From assembly GCA_963576475.1 (NCBI GenBank), contig OY754984.1, forward strand, positions 17,334,275-17,398,274: a stretch of 64,000 nucleotides of DNA, read 5' to 3'. Of this stretch, positions 21,191-32,954 are shown piece by piece. This stretch comes from Molanna angustata (taxonomy: Eukaryota > Arthropoda > Insecta > Trichoptera > Molannidae). Numbering within the stretch: position 1 is the first letter of the stretch; every line of letters starts with the position of its first letter. Under the pieces are notes generated by a model. That model was not told the origin of the DNA, did no database searches, and saw nothing but the letters and a program-made list of their open reading frames with translations. The translations under genes and the position numbers were made by a program.

Positions 21191-21717
21191 CTTAATTCAA
21201 CTTAATTCAATTATTTTTCAGTGTCACATGTCTAATTTGACGAGTATTATACTTTACTTAATCATTTTTTAATGTGACATATCATATTTGGCGAGAATTA
21301 TACTTTATATAATATTTTTTTTAATATATCGTGTCAAATTTAAGAAATATTAATATTTTTATGTATAAAATGTCAAATTTGACAGATGCCAAATACAAAA
21401 TGTCCGTATAGGTACCTGTTACTCGGTAAAATTTAAACAAGTACATTGCTATTGGTAAGCAACTTCATTCTAACAGTATTATATTCGCAAATAATAACCA
21501 AGTGCAACTTTGTTATTTTTAATCATGCATAGGTCAATAACTACCAACATGACTTTTTACATTGCTATTGGTAACCAACTACACGTTAACAGTATTCAAT
21601 TGTTAGATAATAGCCAAGTGCAACTTTGTTATTTTTAATCATATATTGGTTAATAACTACCAATATGACTTTAACCGAGCCAAAAAGGTACTTTGCTAAC
21701 TTTAGATTTTTTCAGTG
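21190..21717. repeat. Subterminal repeat zone ending in CAGTG terminus
   Basis: At 21215-21390 degenerate units around ATGTGACATATC / TTTGACGAGAATTATACTTTA repeat about every 65 bp. From 21435, two ~130-bp units share TTGCTATTGGTAA, ATAGCCAAGTGCAACTTTGT and CTACCAAYATGACTTT. The block ends with GATTTTTTCAGTG at 21716, the inverted counterpart of CACTCAAAAAATGTA at 11575. TA dinucleotides adjoin both ends. Confidence 0.6.
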
Positions 21718-22685
21718 TACAAGAGCGCGTTGCTTAGAGCCCTACACCCCTCTATCGCTACCGCCATCATGCATACATAACTAACATAATGTTTCTTTCT
21801 TTATTTATGTACATTGACAGTTTTTCATAATTTTAATGCATCAATCATTGATTGTTGAATTGTTTTATTCTTTCTAGTTAATAATTTATGATGTGTTTTG
21901 TTAGCGCCGAAATTACGGATTGCAACTCGGGCTAAAAGATCAAGTGGACTGTATACGAAAATAAAAAATTGCAATTGTCACGGCGCGTTATTCGCAGCGA
22001 CGAGGTAAATAATAGGATAAAAGAAATGGATCGAGAAAGGAAATCACCTACCAGTATGGAAGAAATCCTCGCTTCGATCGCTCACCCAGTCCGAACGAAA
22101 TAATGTAGTCTATATGCAATGGCACAGCACTACACGAATGATGTTTCCCATAACGGGCACTTGTATGGTCGACGACGGCAACGAAGTCCGAATTGACATC
22201 CGCTCGAGGCCGCGTGCGAACAAGTACTAATTGGTGTGTAGCAGGAACGGAACAGAGTAGTTACATGGAAGGGAAGGGGGAAGGAACAAGACAGGTGATT
22301 TGTATTCACGCCAAAAGTAAATACCGTACCGAACATGTTTTTTTTATTATTTTTTTTTATTACTTTCTAATTTTTGGTTTTTTGTATAGTATCTAGTGAT
22401 TATATATCATTTCTAGATTTTTAGTTATTATACTTTTTGACTTTTTTGTGAATCGATTATTATTATAATTGTTATTTTCTTTTGTAGTTCATCGTTTTCA
22501 TCATTTTTTTTAAATACTTTTGTCGTAACTACTGTATAAATTGTTTTATTGTAAAAGGCTTCTAGCCGTATATACAAATAAATTAAAAATAAAAAAAAAA
22601 TATCAATGTAAAATAGGAAGATTGTATATGTACTTGTTAAACAAGGACAAATTCATTTTTATTAAAAAAATGAATATGAAATCTC
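21718..22685. other. Spacer with a less AT-rich patch
   Basis: 21900-22290 is GC-richer than the surroundings and contains a 25-codon ATG frame at 22026 (MDRERKSPTSMEEILASIAH...), too short to call. The remainder is T-rich. Confidence 0.4.
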
Positions 22686-22687
22686 TT

Positions 22688-23165
22688 AGTAAACTATCAA
22701 GTGATTGTATAAATTGAGATTTACCAAAACCTAAAATGCAACAGGCAAACTTGACACAAGAGGAAGAAACGACGAAAATCGCTTAGTAAACTATCAAGTG
22801 ATTGTATAAATTGAGATTTACTAAAACCTAAAATGCAATAATAAAATCTGACACAATAGGAAGAAACGACGAAAATCGCTTATAAAACTATCAAGTGATT
22901 GTATAAATTGAGATTTACTAAAACCTAAAATGCAATAGGCAAACCTGACACAAGAGGAAGAAAATCCCTTAGTAAACTATCAAGTATAAATTGAGATTTA
23001 GTAAAACCTAAAATGCTTATTAAACTATCAAGTATAAATTGAGATTTACCAAAACATAGGATGCGATAGGCAAACCTGACGCAAGATGAAGAAACATCGA
23101 GAATCGCTTAGAAAACTATAAAATGATTGTATACATAAATTGAGATTTACTAAAACCTTAAATAG
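22688..23165 (+). repeat. ~97-bp minisatellite, about five units
   Basis: AAACTATCAAGT with AAATTGAGATTTACTAAAAC recurs at about 22691, 22787, 22885, 22974, 23023 and 23113. The first units are ~97 bp and include GAAACGACGAAAATCGCTTA; later units are internally deleted. No coding sense. Confidence 0.85.
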
Positions 23166-23170
23166 TTAAA

Positions 23171-23850
23171 TGACCAAAAGTTTTTTTGGCCTGGTCTGTC
23201 TGTCGAGGAGAAAAAAGCAAACGTTTGAATTTACCCGGCAGCGGAATTAAGGAAACTACAACTTTATATCGATTCTTTTCTCCGAGTGCTGTCTCAAAAC
23301 GGATGTGGAGAATCGCGGTCGGCCATTGGTGCTCTACTGAAGCACGGAAGCGAGTCTCAGATGTCTGATTTGTTATTCCTCAAAATAACTTATCCTTAGT
23401 TGAATACTTATCGGAAAGCTGTGTCAAGTTTATTTTTCCGATCCCAACTATTCATTTTCGTCAGTGAAGTATTCATGTTTATGTGTGTTTACAATTTTCC
23501 GTTTCGGAGTCTTTATTTCTCGATAGATTCTGATAAGATTTATTTTGTTTCGTACGGTATCTACCTACAAATTTTATCAATAAACTATCGTTGAATAGAT
23601 AAAGCAAAAGACGTTTACTCTTACGTTGTTAACGACAAATCTTACTTTTGAATCGTTAATATGAAATATATGTACCTACAAAACCACATTAAAAACGGTT
23701 ATCACGGAGCAAAAAACTTTACTTCGTATTATTAATAAAAAACCACTTAGATACTCATCAGACAGACTATTCAGTGAATTTAATGTATAAGACGTAAGAC
23801 AACTTTATGTTAAGTCAACTGTCACTTTCTATATCAAAACCTCAAACCAC
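23171..23850. other. Spacer, no gene seen
   Basis: No recognised feature. An open frame at 23186-23368 has no family resemblance I can name. Confidence 0.45.
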
Positions 23851-24060
23851 CAAATGACAACCAGCAACTCACATTCACACAATACTAGACAAGCACTACT
23901 AAACCTTGACGAAATACTAAAAACTAAGACAACACATGGCCAGAAAAATTACGCGTACATAGGTCCAAAAATATTTAACCTCTTCAAAACTGACTTTCTA
24001 CTATTAAGAACCTACTCACATATCAAATTGAAAGCTATAGCAAACAACTGAGTAATTACC
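23850..24060 (+). pseudogene. Non-LTR ORF2 C-terminal fragment
   Basis: HSHNTRQALLNLDEILKTKT followed by GPKIFNLFKTDF and ending in TYSHIKLKAIANN matches the NTR...GxKIFNxLP pattern seen at the very C-terminus of CR1/Daphne-like ORF2 proteins. The similar block at 24750-24870 supports a shared source. Confidence 0.6.
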
Positions 24061-24519
24061 AAAGGACGAAAATAAACAGAAGAATTATTTAATATTACTA
24101 CTTAATCGACTTATAAAAAAATCAAAATCATAGTAGCATTAGCCCTTTTTACATCAAGCAATATTTTCATACAACACTAAAACATATACATACTTGTACA
24201 TTTAGTTATATTACTTCAACCTACCACTAAACCTTATAAAAATTAACTAACACTATGACGAATAAAAATAATAGAACCGATTTTTATAACGCTAATCTGA
24301 GACAGGCTTAGCCTAATAGAGTAGCCACAAATTAAAATATAAATATGTATACACTTATGACAAACTAACTTTTAACTTAATTATAGTATTATAGTATTTT
24401 ATTTACTACTGTATAAAGTTATATTATACTTATTCTGATATTATTATACTTGTAAAAAGGATTTTAAATAAATAAATAAATAAATAATAATATGTTTTCT
24501 TTTAAAGCCCAAAAATCCG

Positions 24520-24870
24520 TTTTGAAAATAATATTTAATATACCTATTCGCATACCCTCAGCCGAACTATTCAAAAAACTTGACATCCTAGACATACCAC
24601 AGTTATACATATGCTAAAAACATTTGCACTTATATCTTTTCACACCTTAACGACTTCCAATCGACCCAAACTACACGTCAGACTAGACACACTAGACAAG
24701 CAAATATACAGATACCGAGAACCAAGTCGACTTATGGACAGAGAAATTTTCATTTTCTTGGAGTAAAAATTTTCAATTTGCTTCCAATTGAATTGAAGAA
24801 AACTACAAATATAAACAGCTTTAAATGTGGATTAAAAAAGTGGGTAAAAAAACAGACAAGACAGTGATAA
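24520..24870 (+). pseudogene. Second non-LTR ORF2 C-terminal fragment
   Basis: RIPSAELFKKLDILDIPQLY at about 24548, then YREPSR, then LGVKIFNLLPIELKKTTN and GLKKWVKK in other frames. This is the same type of terminal region as at 23850-24060, longer but frame-broken. Confidence 0.6.
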
Positions 24871-24989
24871 ATAAACAACTCCACGTTAACATACAATGAC
24901 ACACACGCACACCCAAACAATATACCTATATAATTATAAGCTGCTTCAGAACAGGTTTTTAACCTAGTGAAGCAGTTTACATTCCGCAT

Positions 24990-26500
24990 CTAGTTCTTAA
25001 GTATCTTTTTATGTAAAAATATTGTATTTGTTAAACTTTGATGTGTACACCTGTATTTCTTATGTTACAAATAAAAAAATATTTCGAATCATACATGAAT
25101 TCAACCATTTTTGTGGTAGGTATATAGGTTGTGTTCCACTTATTTACTTTTGTCTGCCTAACTAGGAATAATTCATGTTTTAATGCAACCAATTTATTTT
25201 TTGTTTCTTTTATAGTTTTCTTCCGAAACAAATATATGTTCTGAATGAGGAAAATATAAATTAACAAAAGATCTAAATGCTGCACCCTTAAGAAAAAAAA
25301 AATTATAATCGCATTTACGAAAAAAAATATTTTATTTCCCTGTCAGAAGTCAATGATTATTTTCATGGCATATTTCAATACCTCGAAAGAGACGTTGAAA
25401 TATTATAGGAGAGCCGGGAAATCAAGCCAATGCTTGCGTATATGCAATTATGAAAATATTTATTTATTTACATATATTCTTGTACATAATATTAAAAAAT
25501 ATAATGCACACTGGCGGCCAAATTGCCATTAGGAAATTTCTTCCAACCACCCAGAATATTCGATTTACTTATAAATTGGTAGAAGTAGGTAGGTAAAAGC
25601 CAAAAATTAAATAATGATCTGGTGTGGTTCAGGGGTGACATCTATACGAAAGCATTGTCACCTCAAGTACAAGGACTGCTGCTTTCATTGACTACAAACC
25701 AATTTCTCAATATGTGGTGTTTAAAAAAAATTTCTTCGTCACTGTCGATGGTGTTTTTAACTTATTTCCATCCGATTCATATATAAGTTCAAAAATTTGG
25801 ATTGATAAGGGAAATCTATAAAAAGGCATAGTTGGTGAACGCTGCACAACCGCTAAAAGTGATCACGTATACCAGCAGATGACAATTAATAAACCCTGTA
25901 GGTGCCTGATTTCCCAGTTCCCATTTTTTTTTCTTCTTCGTTCAGTAGACCTGTTGGTTTGTTATTCAAAAACTATGCCTCCGAAGATACCAACTCCAAC
26001 TATCCTTCCATCTATTGGGTGGTGTTCCGGGTAGACGGCGACTAGACGGGATTTAATTTGCTGCTACATACGCATTTTTCTCAATCACTCCTAAAAAAGA
26101 TCCTATTTCGTTGATACAAAAGAATGATATTGGAATGAAACAAAGTCTTACATAACTTATAATATTATCTTGGGAACTCAAGGTCAGATTTCCCTTGTCT
26201 TAATCATCAGAATACGAAGGTCGTTCAAATGTGTATACACATTTTTCTGTCCAATGTAGGAAAACAATGAAGGTTTTTGGAAAAGGAAAAAAGAATAGAC
26301 TCTTTTTATCTGTATTTATTTTAGCTTTGGACTCCTCGCAAAGAGGATGTTTCAGATTTTCAGCTAAGGAATTTAGGGTGAAGTAAATTTCTTTCATATA
26401 TTCACATATTATGTGTATACTTCAGTTAATTAAACTATTAAAAATACATTTCATTCACCTTGAATAATTTTAAATACTCGTACATAAAAAATCTATTGTC
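24990..26500. other. AT-rich spacer, no gene seen
   Basis: No recognised coding frame, inverted repeat or tandem array. Confidence 0.5.
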
Positions 26501-26504
26501 AGCC

Positions 26505-26660
26505 TTTGTTGTTGAGTTAGTTGGATATCTGTCTATAAAGCTACCCGGGTTCGATTCCGAGCGGAGACCCAGTATTTAGTCTGGATTTGTGAGACAAACA
26601 ATTTATAAAGAATCTTACTAGAATGTGGATAAGTGTTTTAATAATATTCAAACTTTTAGT
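26505..26660 (+). mobile_element. tRNA-derived SINE, family A copy 2
   Basis: Box B GGGTTCGATTCCG at about 26550 follows an A-box-like GTTGAGTTAGTTGGATATCT; the body includes TTAGTCTGGATTTGTGAGA. Head and body both match the SINE at 2350-2560. Confidence 0.65.
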
Positions 26661-26949
26661 TGTTAGTTACCCGAGAAGCAATATATCGTTAATTATTTTG
26701 TAATTTTAGCTATTTACATATTACCTAATTTGTATCATAGACACACCTCAACGTTCTTTTTAGACAAAAAAGCACTAATGCCGCTCAGAATTCGCCATTG
26801 TACCGATGCCTTACCACGTATAATAATTTGGAAAAGATCAGGTCCGTGAACATATTCTGTATGTCCAGAACTCTTTTCAGGAGCCACGTTAGACATGAAT
26901 AATTAATTGTTTTATTACCAGCAGTGAGTACAATGCAACATGAAATAAA

Positions 26950-27500
26950 AAAAGGGCTGATTAAGTTACAATTACTTATGTTGCTTTTGTTATTTATTAT
27001 ATTTGTTTAAAAAAACACATGTTGAAAGAAAGATAAATGAAGATATATAAGACTTGCGTAAGGCCAATAATGACATACGGCATCGAAACCAGAGTCGACA
27101 CCACGAGAACAAATAGTCTCTTGCGAAACACCGAGATGAATACTCTCCGCCCATCACGGGTTTAACCATCCGAGACAGAGTACGAAACTCCGAAATTCGG
27201 AGGATCTGCGATGCCGAGGATGTCGTGCGATGGGTAGAAACAGAAGACGTTACTGGAGAGATCACGTCGATCACGGATTCAGTGAGAGTGGTGAAAATAG
27301 CGGCAGAAGAGATCAACCAGCAGACCCCCTAGGCGACCGCCAAAGAGATGGAAGGACAGCTGGACATCCGCGTCCCAGGAGTGAATCAGAGAATAAACAG
27401 TACCCAGTAGTAGAACAAGCAGAGTAAGAAGAAGAGAAGTATAAAAAAAATATTATTCTACGTTGCGCATTTTTTCAAATAAATAAAAAAAAATAATGAA
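26950..27500 (+). repeat. Dispersed repeat split by an RT fossil
   Basis: GGGCTGATTAAGTTACAATT...TTTGTTTAAAAAAA (to about 27016) and AAAAAAAATATTATTCTACG onward (about 27446) are contiguous in the copy at 61893-61990. The ~430 bp between them here is a foreign insertion flanked by A-rich duplications. Confidence 0.75.
27017..27445 (+). pseudogene. RT C-terminal fossil inserted in a repeat
   Basis: Shifting frames give KIYKTCVRPIMTYGIETR, then TIRDRVRNSEIRRICDAEDV, then RNRRRYWRDHVD, then PPRRPPKRWKDSWTSASQE, and a GAAGAAGAGAAG tail. The order matches the post-RT region of a non-LTR ORF2. Several frameshifts; dead. Confidence 0.75.
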
Positions 27501-27604
27501 TATAAAGATACAAAGATATATAAATATTATCGACTGCGGGTATAATATTTGGTAGGACCGCTGTCAGTCTGCTGTTTCATATATGTATACTTATCGATGT
27601 TTTG

Positions 27605-27665
27605 TATATACTAGTTGCATGTAACACATGAGATCCAACTGTCGATAGCGATAGTACGTATAGTT
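27605..27665 (-). repeat. Dispersed repeat, copy 2
   Basis: Reverse complement of the segment at 9930-9985: AACACATGAGATCCAACTGT and CGATAGCGATAG match. Confidence 0.6.
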
Positions 27666-27839
27666 GAAGAATAAGTACCAAACTACGAGTATAAACCCCT
27701 AAATACAAATTATTTTATATTTTAAGATATTTGGTTTTCTATACAACACATGTACCTAGGTATGTATTTCAAGATAGGATAGTATAGAGGTCAGTCCTTT
27801 GATCCTACCCAGAATATGAAAACAGCATGATGGTATGTA

Positions 27840-28375
27840 TGTATGTTTGGAGATTAGTATCAATTCTTAGATATTGTGTGTAGGCGACTGCCAGACAAAT
27901 TGTATGAAGCAATGTCGTCACTAAATAAAATTTTTATAAAAATTGTTAAAAAAAATTTGAGATGTGCTAATACAATGTAAATTTTTTTTATAGAAAATTA
28001 AATTATCTAGTTGGGGTGTTTCGGCTTTTTTCGATATTTTTAAAAAAAATGGAAATATAGGCAGTTTAACTCATAAATTTATCATAAAAAAAAATATTTT
28101 TCTTGATAAAAATGTTTGAGAAACCCTGTAATTTTTAAAAAAACTAATTTGAGATTTTATATTTGTCTATCTTTATACCAATTTTCAGCGTTCTAGCTTT
28201 TATGGTTTCTGAGTTATATGGAAAAATAAAGTAAAAATTCAAATGTTGATAACCCCTGACTGAAACAAAAATTCACAATTCTGAGTATAAAAGTTTTGTA
28301 GGCCTATAACTGTCTATATATTCTGAAAATTTGGGCTCCGTAAATTGAGCGGATCAAAAGTTATAAGGAGGGGAC
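27840..28375. other. AT-rich, no gene; leads into (CA)n
   Basis: No coding. The stretch ends in AAGGAGGGGACAGACACACA, a transition into (CA)n of the kind often seen near 3' ends of retroposed elements, but no element was identified. Confidence 0.4.
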
Positions 28376-28376
28376 A

Positions 28377-28377
<1 letters not shown>

Positions 28378-28459
<82 letters not shown>
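28378..28459 (+). repeat. (CA)n microsatellite
   Basis: About 40 uninterrupted CA units. Translation frames across it (poly-CV on the minus strand) are artefacts. Confidence 0.97.
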
Positions 28460-28461
<2 letters not shown>

Positions 28462-28502
28462 CTCACATAAAATGTTCTACTCCGAATTCTGAGTAAATCC
28501 AT

Positions 28503-28636
28503 GTATGGGAACATATATGCTGCGAGGCCTCTAGTTGGTGTTATTAGCATGCAAAAAGTCCACTACACCATACAAATGTTCCTTCGTACACGCATCTTGG
28601 CTTAATAATGTCGATTCATTCAGAGAATTGAATTCT
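28503..28636 (+). repeat. 134-bp-family element, copy 1
   Basis: Starting TATGGGAACATATATGCTGC and ending CATTCAGAGAATTG, this segment is about 97% identical to the insertion at 38999-39132. Flanking AATTCTGA (left) and AATTCTCA (right) could be a diverged TSD. The right end forms a ~20-bp-arm hairpin with the adjacent sequence (28609-28655). Confidence 0.8.
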
Positions 28637-28664
28637 CATGAACGAATCGACAGTTGGAATATGT

Positions 28665-29070
28665 GTATGTATGTTTTTTATAATATCTAAATTGTCTTCT
28701 TTATATTTTCTGTACTTGTTTCTGGCCTTAGTACTTTGCTTTATTTTCTTTTTTATAAATATCTAGTGTTATTAACAAAATAATTTTGACTATTTTTAAA
28801 TTGGTATACCCACAGACAGGCTGTGCCTTGTGGGATTTTTATGTGCACGGTTGATTTATTTTGATTGATATTATGTTTATATATATTGTATGGTACCCGT
28901 GTACCAAATCTTTAATAAATCAATAATTAATAAATGTATTTTTTTAATTATTTATTAGTTTATAAAATTTACTTATTAATTTGTTATAATTTTAATTTAT
29001 TTTGTTATAATTTTTTTTACACTAAACTGTGAGGGTCTTTCTTACTATTTAAAATACAAGTTTAATCCGA
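28665..29070. other. AT-rich spacer
   Basis: No coding. CCCACAGACAGGCTGTGCCTTGTGGG at 28809-28834 is a small hairpin, and AATAAA signals follow; possibly the 3' end of an unrecognised retroposon. Confidence 0.4.
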
Positions 29071-29072
29071 TG

Positions 29073-29112
29073 TTAAGTCAGTTTCGTCCATACAAAAAAC
29101 TGGGTATCAGCA
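29073..29112 (+). repeat. 40-bp direct repeat, left of foldback element
   Basis: TTAAGTCAGTTTCGTCCATA followed by CAAAAAACTGGGTATCAGC; repeated with one substitution and a 4-bp insertion at 29793-29835 on the other side of the foldback. Confidence 0.85.
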
Positions 29113-29115
29113 AGC

Positions 29116-29792
29116 GGGGGACTGCTGCCAACGTACCTATTTTTCAATTTGATATACCATCATTATTTCTTATCAAATCGTTTTGAAAAAAATAACTTAG
29201 ATAGTTTGGATATTAATAAACAAAAATATATCTTAACTTTTTGATAATGTTCTGTATAAATTCTTGTAGAAAAATAATGGCATACCCCGATTTTCAACGT
29301 TTATCTTATATTTTTAATAAAATATAAGGCTTAGTTCAACATATTTTTTTTTTAATTAAAGGAGACAAAAATATCTAGAAAAATACGATGTGACGTTGCA
29401 TTAATGCTTCAGGTTTAGAAAATAAACCTAAAAAACATTTATTTTCCATTCAGCGCCATTGCGAAATATAAGTTTTTTTGGTTTATTAACTTAACCTGAT
29501 GTATCAATGCAACGTTACATCGTATTTTTCCAGATATTTTGATTTTCTTTAATTTACAAAAAAATATAATGCTCTATACCTTATAGTTTTTTAGAAATTT
29601 AAGATAAATGTCAAAAATTGGGGTATGCTTATTATTTTCCTACAAGAATATATACAGAACATAAAAAATTAAGGTATATTTTTATTTATTAATATCCAAA
29701 CTAACTAGGTTATTTTTTACAAAATGATTCGTTTTGTAGTAATGATGCAAATTAAAATTGAAAAAATAGGTACGTTGGCAGCAGTCCCCCCC
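29116..29792. mobile_element. 677-bp foldback DNA element
   Basis: The whole element is two ~330-bp arms in inverted orientation around a short centre near 29455. It begins GGGGGACTGCTGCCAACGTA and ends with the complement. Match continues through AGTTTGGATATTAATAAA, CATACCCC and AAAATACGATGT segments with moderate divergence. There is no coding capacity. It is bracketed by ~40-bp direct repeats, far longer than usual transposon TSDs. Superfamily unknown. Confidence 0.85.
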
Positions 29793-29835
29793 TTAAGTCA
29801 GTTTCGTCCACACAAAAAACTGGGTAAGTATCAGC
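29793..29835 (+). repeat. 40-bp direct repeat, right of foldback element
   Basis: Second copy of the 29073-29112 sequence (TCCACAC instead of TCCATAC; GGTAAGTATCAGC instead of GGTATCAGC). Confidence 0.85.
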
Positions 29836-31550
29836 TTAAACACAAATTGCAAATATGTAGTAAGTAAGATCACAAGTGTTTGTGAGTGCAAGCTCCTCTT
29901 GTACACTGCAATTAAATAGTTATTCAACCATTAATATACTCTTTACAGGGTGAATTGCCTTAAACAAAAAAAAAAAAAAACATTAATATAAATCTTGAAG
30001 TTTCAACAACGAGGTTCACCACCCATTCTAAATATAGTGCCTTTTAGGTAAGACGTGACTGGTGTAACACGTAAGTGTTGTGCTCCATTTTTCAAGATTC
30101 TTCACACCCTTACTGGTTACCGAAATATGTGCTGTGATAGTATGAATGAATGAATGAAAAGTCGTTAATTTTTTTTGACAAACGTTGTTGTTGAGAACTC
30201 TTTGAAACTTGATTGTGTACCTGGTACAAAAATATGGAGGAAAGGTTAACCACATGATATTTTGACGGTTGCAAGGATTAATGAATTTTGCCATTGTTAT
30301 GGAAACGCCATAGGTATTTTAGTTGAAAACAACACAAAATTTCGTACTTTTGACATATCGTGTTTGTAAAATCTACATGAAAACCATTGTGGTATTAATA
30401 AATTATATGAAGAAGCAATTGGGCATCAAAAACACGCAAATCATTGTTTGCAGAAAGAACTGCAGTGAATTTTGGAGCAAGACACAATATAGGGACATAT
30501 TTTTCTTTTAATATTTATATTGATGGCAAATATTTTTCATAGTACCCACATCTTCAAAAATGGAAACTCCATGGTACATGTTTCATACTAATAAGTTATA
30601 CGAGATTGCTACTCTATATTATGTATGAAGTACATCTTTATATATATATAATTCTTCCGTACGTGTGTATGTCACTGAACTCCTCCTAAACGGCTGCACT
30701 GATTTAGATGAAACTTTTTGTGTGTGTTGTGAGTCCCAGAATGGATTAGATTCACAAAAAGGAATTTAATCAAAGAATAATAAAAATGGGAATCGTTAAA
30801 AATATTTTCGGAATACGCATTTCGAATAGTGGGAACATTGGCTTCCAATATGTCATAATATTGTGCAATGTTGGTTATGACATTTGAAACTTGATGTTTT
30901 GTTCACTTGATATTTTTAATATTTTATGAAATTATTAAGCTGTTTCTTTATTTTCTTATTATTATTGTATAAAGCTATTTAGTTTTTTTACAAGTATATT
31001 CTGTTTTAAGTGGTATTATGACGATAGGTATATCAAAGTTATCTCAATGTAATGTTTCATAATATTTCCCTTTAAATATTTCAATTAATTTATGAATATT
31101 ATATTAAATTATTTAGTTTTATGTATATTATTATCATTATACTATCGTGTGACATTATTATTCTGTTCTTGGTAGCCAAATTTCAAAAACATCCGTAATG
31201 TAAAGTGAGGTTATAAATATATATTTTGTGATCGAAACGTCCAGATCAAACAACAAAACGTGTATTAGAGAGAATATTCTATAGTGAAAAAATGTACACC
31301 TTAGTACTATAAAATTAGGTTATAAATATATTATATTTTACTATAAAATAAGGTTATAAATATATATTTTGTTTGAAAGACAAATAGATACTCTTATGGC
31401 ATTTTTAAATTTTTTAAATGATAACTGGACAAAATTCAAAATGGACCATGATTATTCTTTGAACAGTCTTTCTCCAAACTTCTTATATCCAACTCAAATA
31501 AAATAATCAAATATTAGGGGATTCTGTATCTTCGTATTTTTTTTGTGAAT
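29836..31550. other. AT-rich spacer, no gene seen
   Basis: Contains CTCCTAAACGGCTGCACTGA at about 30680, resembling text common in dispersed insect transposons, but with no boundary that can be defined. No coding. Confidence 0.4.
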
Positions 31551-31555
31551 TGAGA

Positions 31556-31562
31556 GAGAGAC

Positions 31563-31608
<46 letters not shown>
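31556..31608 (+). repeat. (GA)n microsatellite
   Basis: GAGAGAGACAGAGAGAGAAAGAGAG... of about 55 bp with two interruptions. Confidence 0.95.
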
Positions 31609-31610
<2 letters not shown>

Positions 31611-32115
31611 AATGTTGGAAATCCAGCATTCGAATAAAAAAAAATCATAATAAATTGTGTCGTAAAGCAATATATTTTTTTAAATGCTTAAAGAGTGCAT
31701 CGAATCTAAGTGAATGTTTGTTATAGTTTTTTTCATTTCAAAACAGTTTTTTTCTCGCAATAAATCAACAAATTTTAAGTTTCTGATAATTTAAAAAACG
31801 TAAGTATAAACCCTTTTTAACACACTCGAGACTTAACCTTACTCACACGTAACTTCATAGTGCATTGGGCAGTTTAAATAAATCATCTTTTCAGTCACTA
31901 GATTCTGTTTTTTTTATTTTATTGAAAAAAAAACTGAATCACGCCAAGTCTAACTTCTAGACTTGTCGGCGTGTTGTCAAGACAATATCTAAGTATATTC
32001 TAATAATAACAAAAAACATTAGGTACAGTACAAAAAATAGACACACAAAGATTGTCTCCCAAACATACATTCCTTCCTTTGTTACAAAACTTATCTATTT
32101 ATTATTATATAAATG
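31609..32115. other. AT-rich spacer with a small hairpin
   Basis: CACGCCAAGTCTA and TAGACTTGTCGGCGTG at about 31942-31975 form an imperfect hairpin. No coding. Confidence 0.45.
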
Positions 32116-32772
32116 AAATGATAAAATTAAAGTTAAAAGAGGAATCCGACAGGGTGATACAATATCTCCAAAACATTTCATATTGGCATTGGAATACGTC
32201 TTTAAAAAGCTAAACTGGGAAAACAAAGGTGTCCGCATTGACAAGAAAAAACTAAGCCATCTTAGATTTTCTGACAATATTGTCCTGGTTAGCAACAACC
32301 CCCAAGAGCTGGCAGAAATGCTGCTAGAGTTAAATGACGTCTCCAAAAATGTGCGACTATGTATGAACCTGGCAAAAACAAAAGTAATGGACACAAACGA
32401 CTTTCAGATTTGAAGGCAGCAACATAGAATATGTTTTAAATTATACAAACCTGGGTCACAGCATTAGACTGGATAAAGAAAACCAGACGGCTGAAATCAA
32501 AAGAAGGATTGGACTAAGTTGGGCTGTCTTCGGAAAAATGGGATATGTATTGAAAAATCGGAAAACACCCATAAACCTGAAAAGGAAAGTATATGAAGCG
32601 TGTGTGCTGCCGGTTGCTACATATGGCCTAGAAACAGTAACTTTCTATAAACTGAGTGGCGAGAAACTTCGAGTCACCCAAAGAGCTATGGAAAGATCCA
32701 TGCTGGGTCTGTCACTAAGAGACAAGGCAAGAAATGAAACGGTGAGAGAAAGAACAAAAGAAACAGATATAA
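32116..32772 (+). pseudogene. RTE-like RT, 5' half, split by CR1-like insertion
   Basis: Encodes IRQGDTISPKHFILALEYVF, a catalytic box mutated from FADD to FSDN, then after a frameshift near 32411 LDKENQTAEIKRRIGLSWAV, LPVATYGLETV and VTQRAMERSMLGLSLRDKAR to RTKETDI. The matching continuation (HRVATLKWKWAGH) lies at 36553, beyond the CR1-like element. Motif order and tail parallel the intact RTE at 6310-9330. It was dead at least through the active-site change and the frameshift. Confidence 0.88.
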
Positions 32773-32954
32773 CTAAATTAATTATAACTAAATTAATCTG
32801 AAAATACTAACCAATTTTTGATAAAAGTTGTATAAATATTAAAAATTAGCTCATTATCACCCGTTTAACAAAATTTCTTTCAAAAATAATTGGTTTTGTG
32901 CATTTATAGTGCTTCAAAGTTTGGCTGTGGTGTATACTTAGTAATAATCTTACA

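Noticed and set aside
22026..22103. 25-codon small ORF (MDRERKSPTSMEEI...)
   Set aside because: Too short, with no supporting conservation or splice signals visible.
28314..28550. Poly-CV frame
   Set aside because: Translation of the (CA)n microsatellite.
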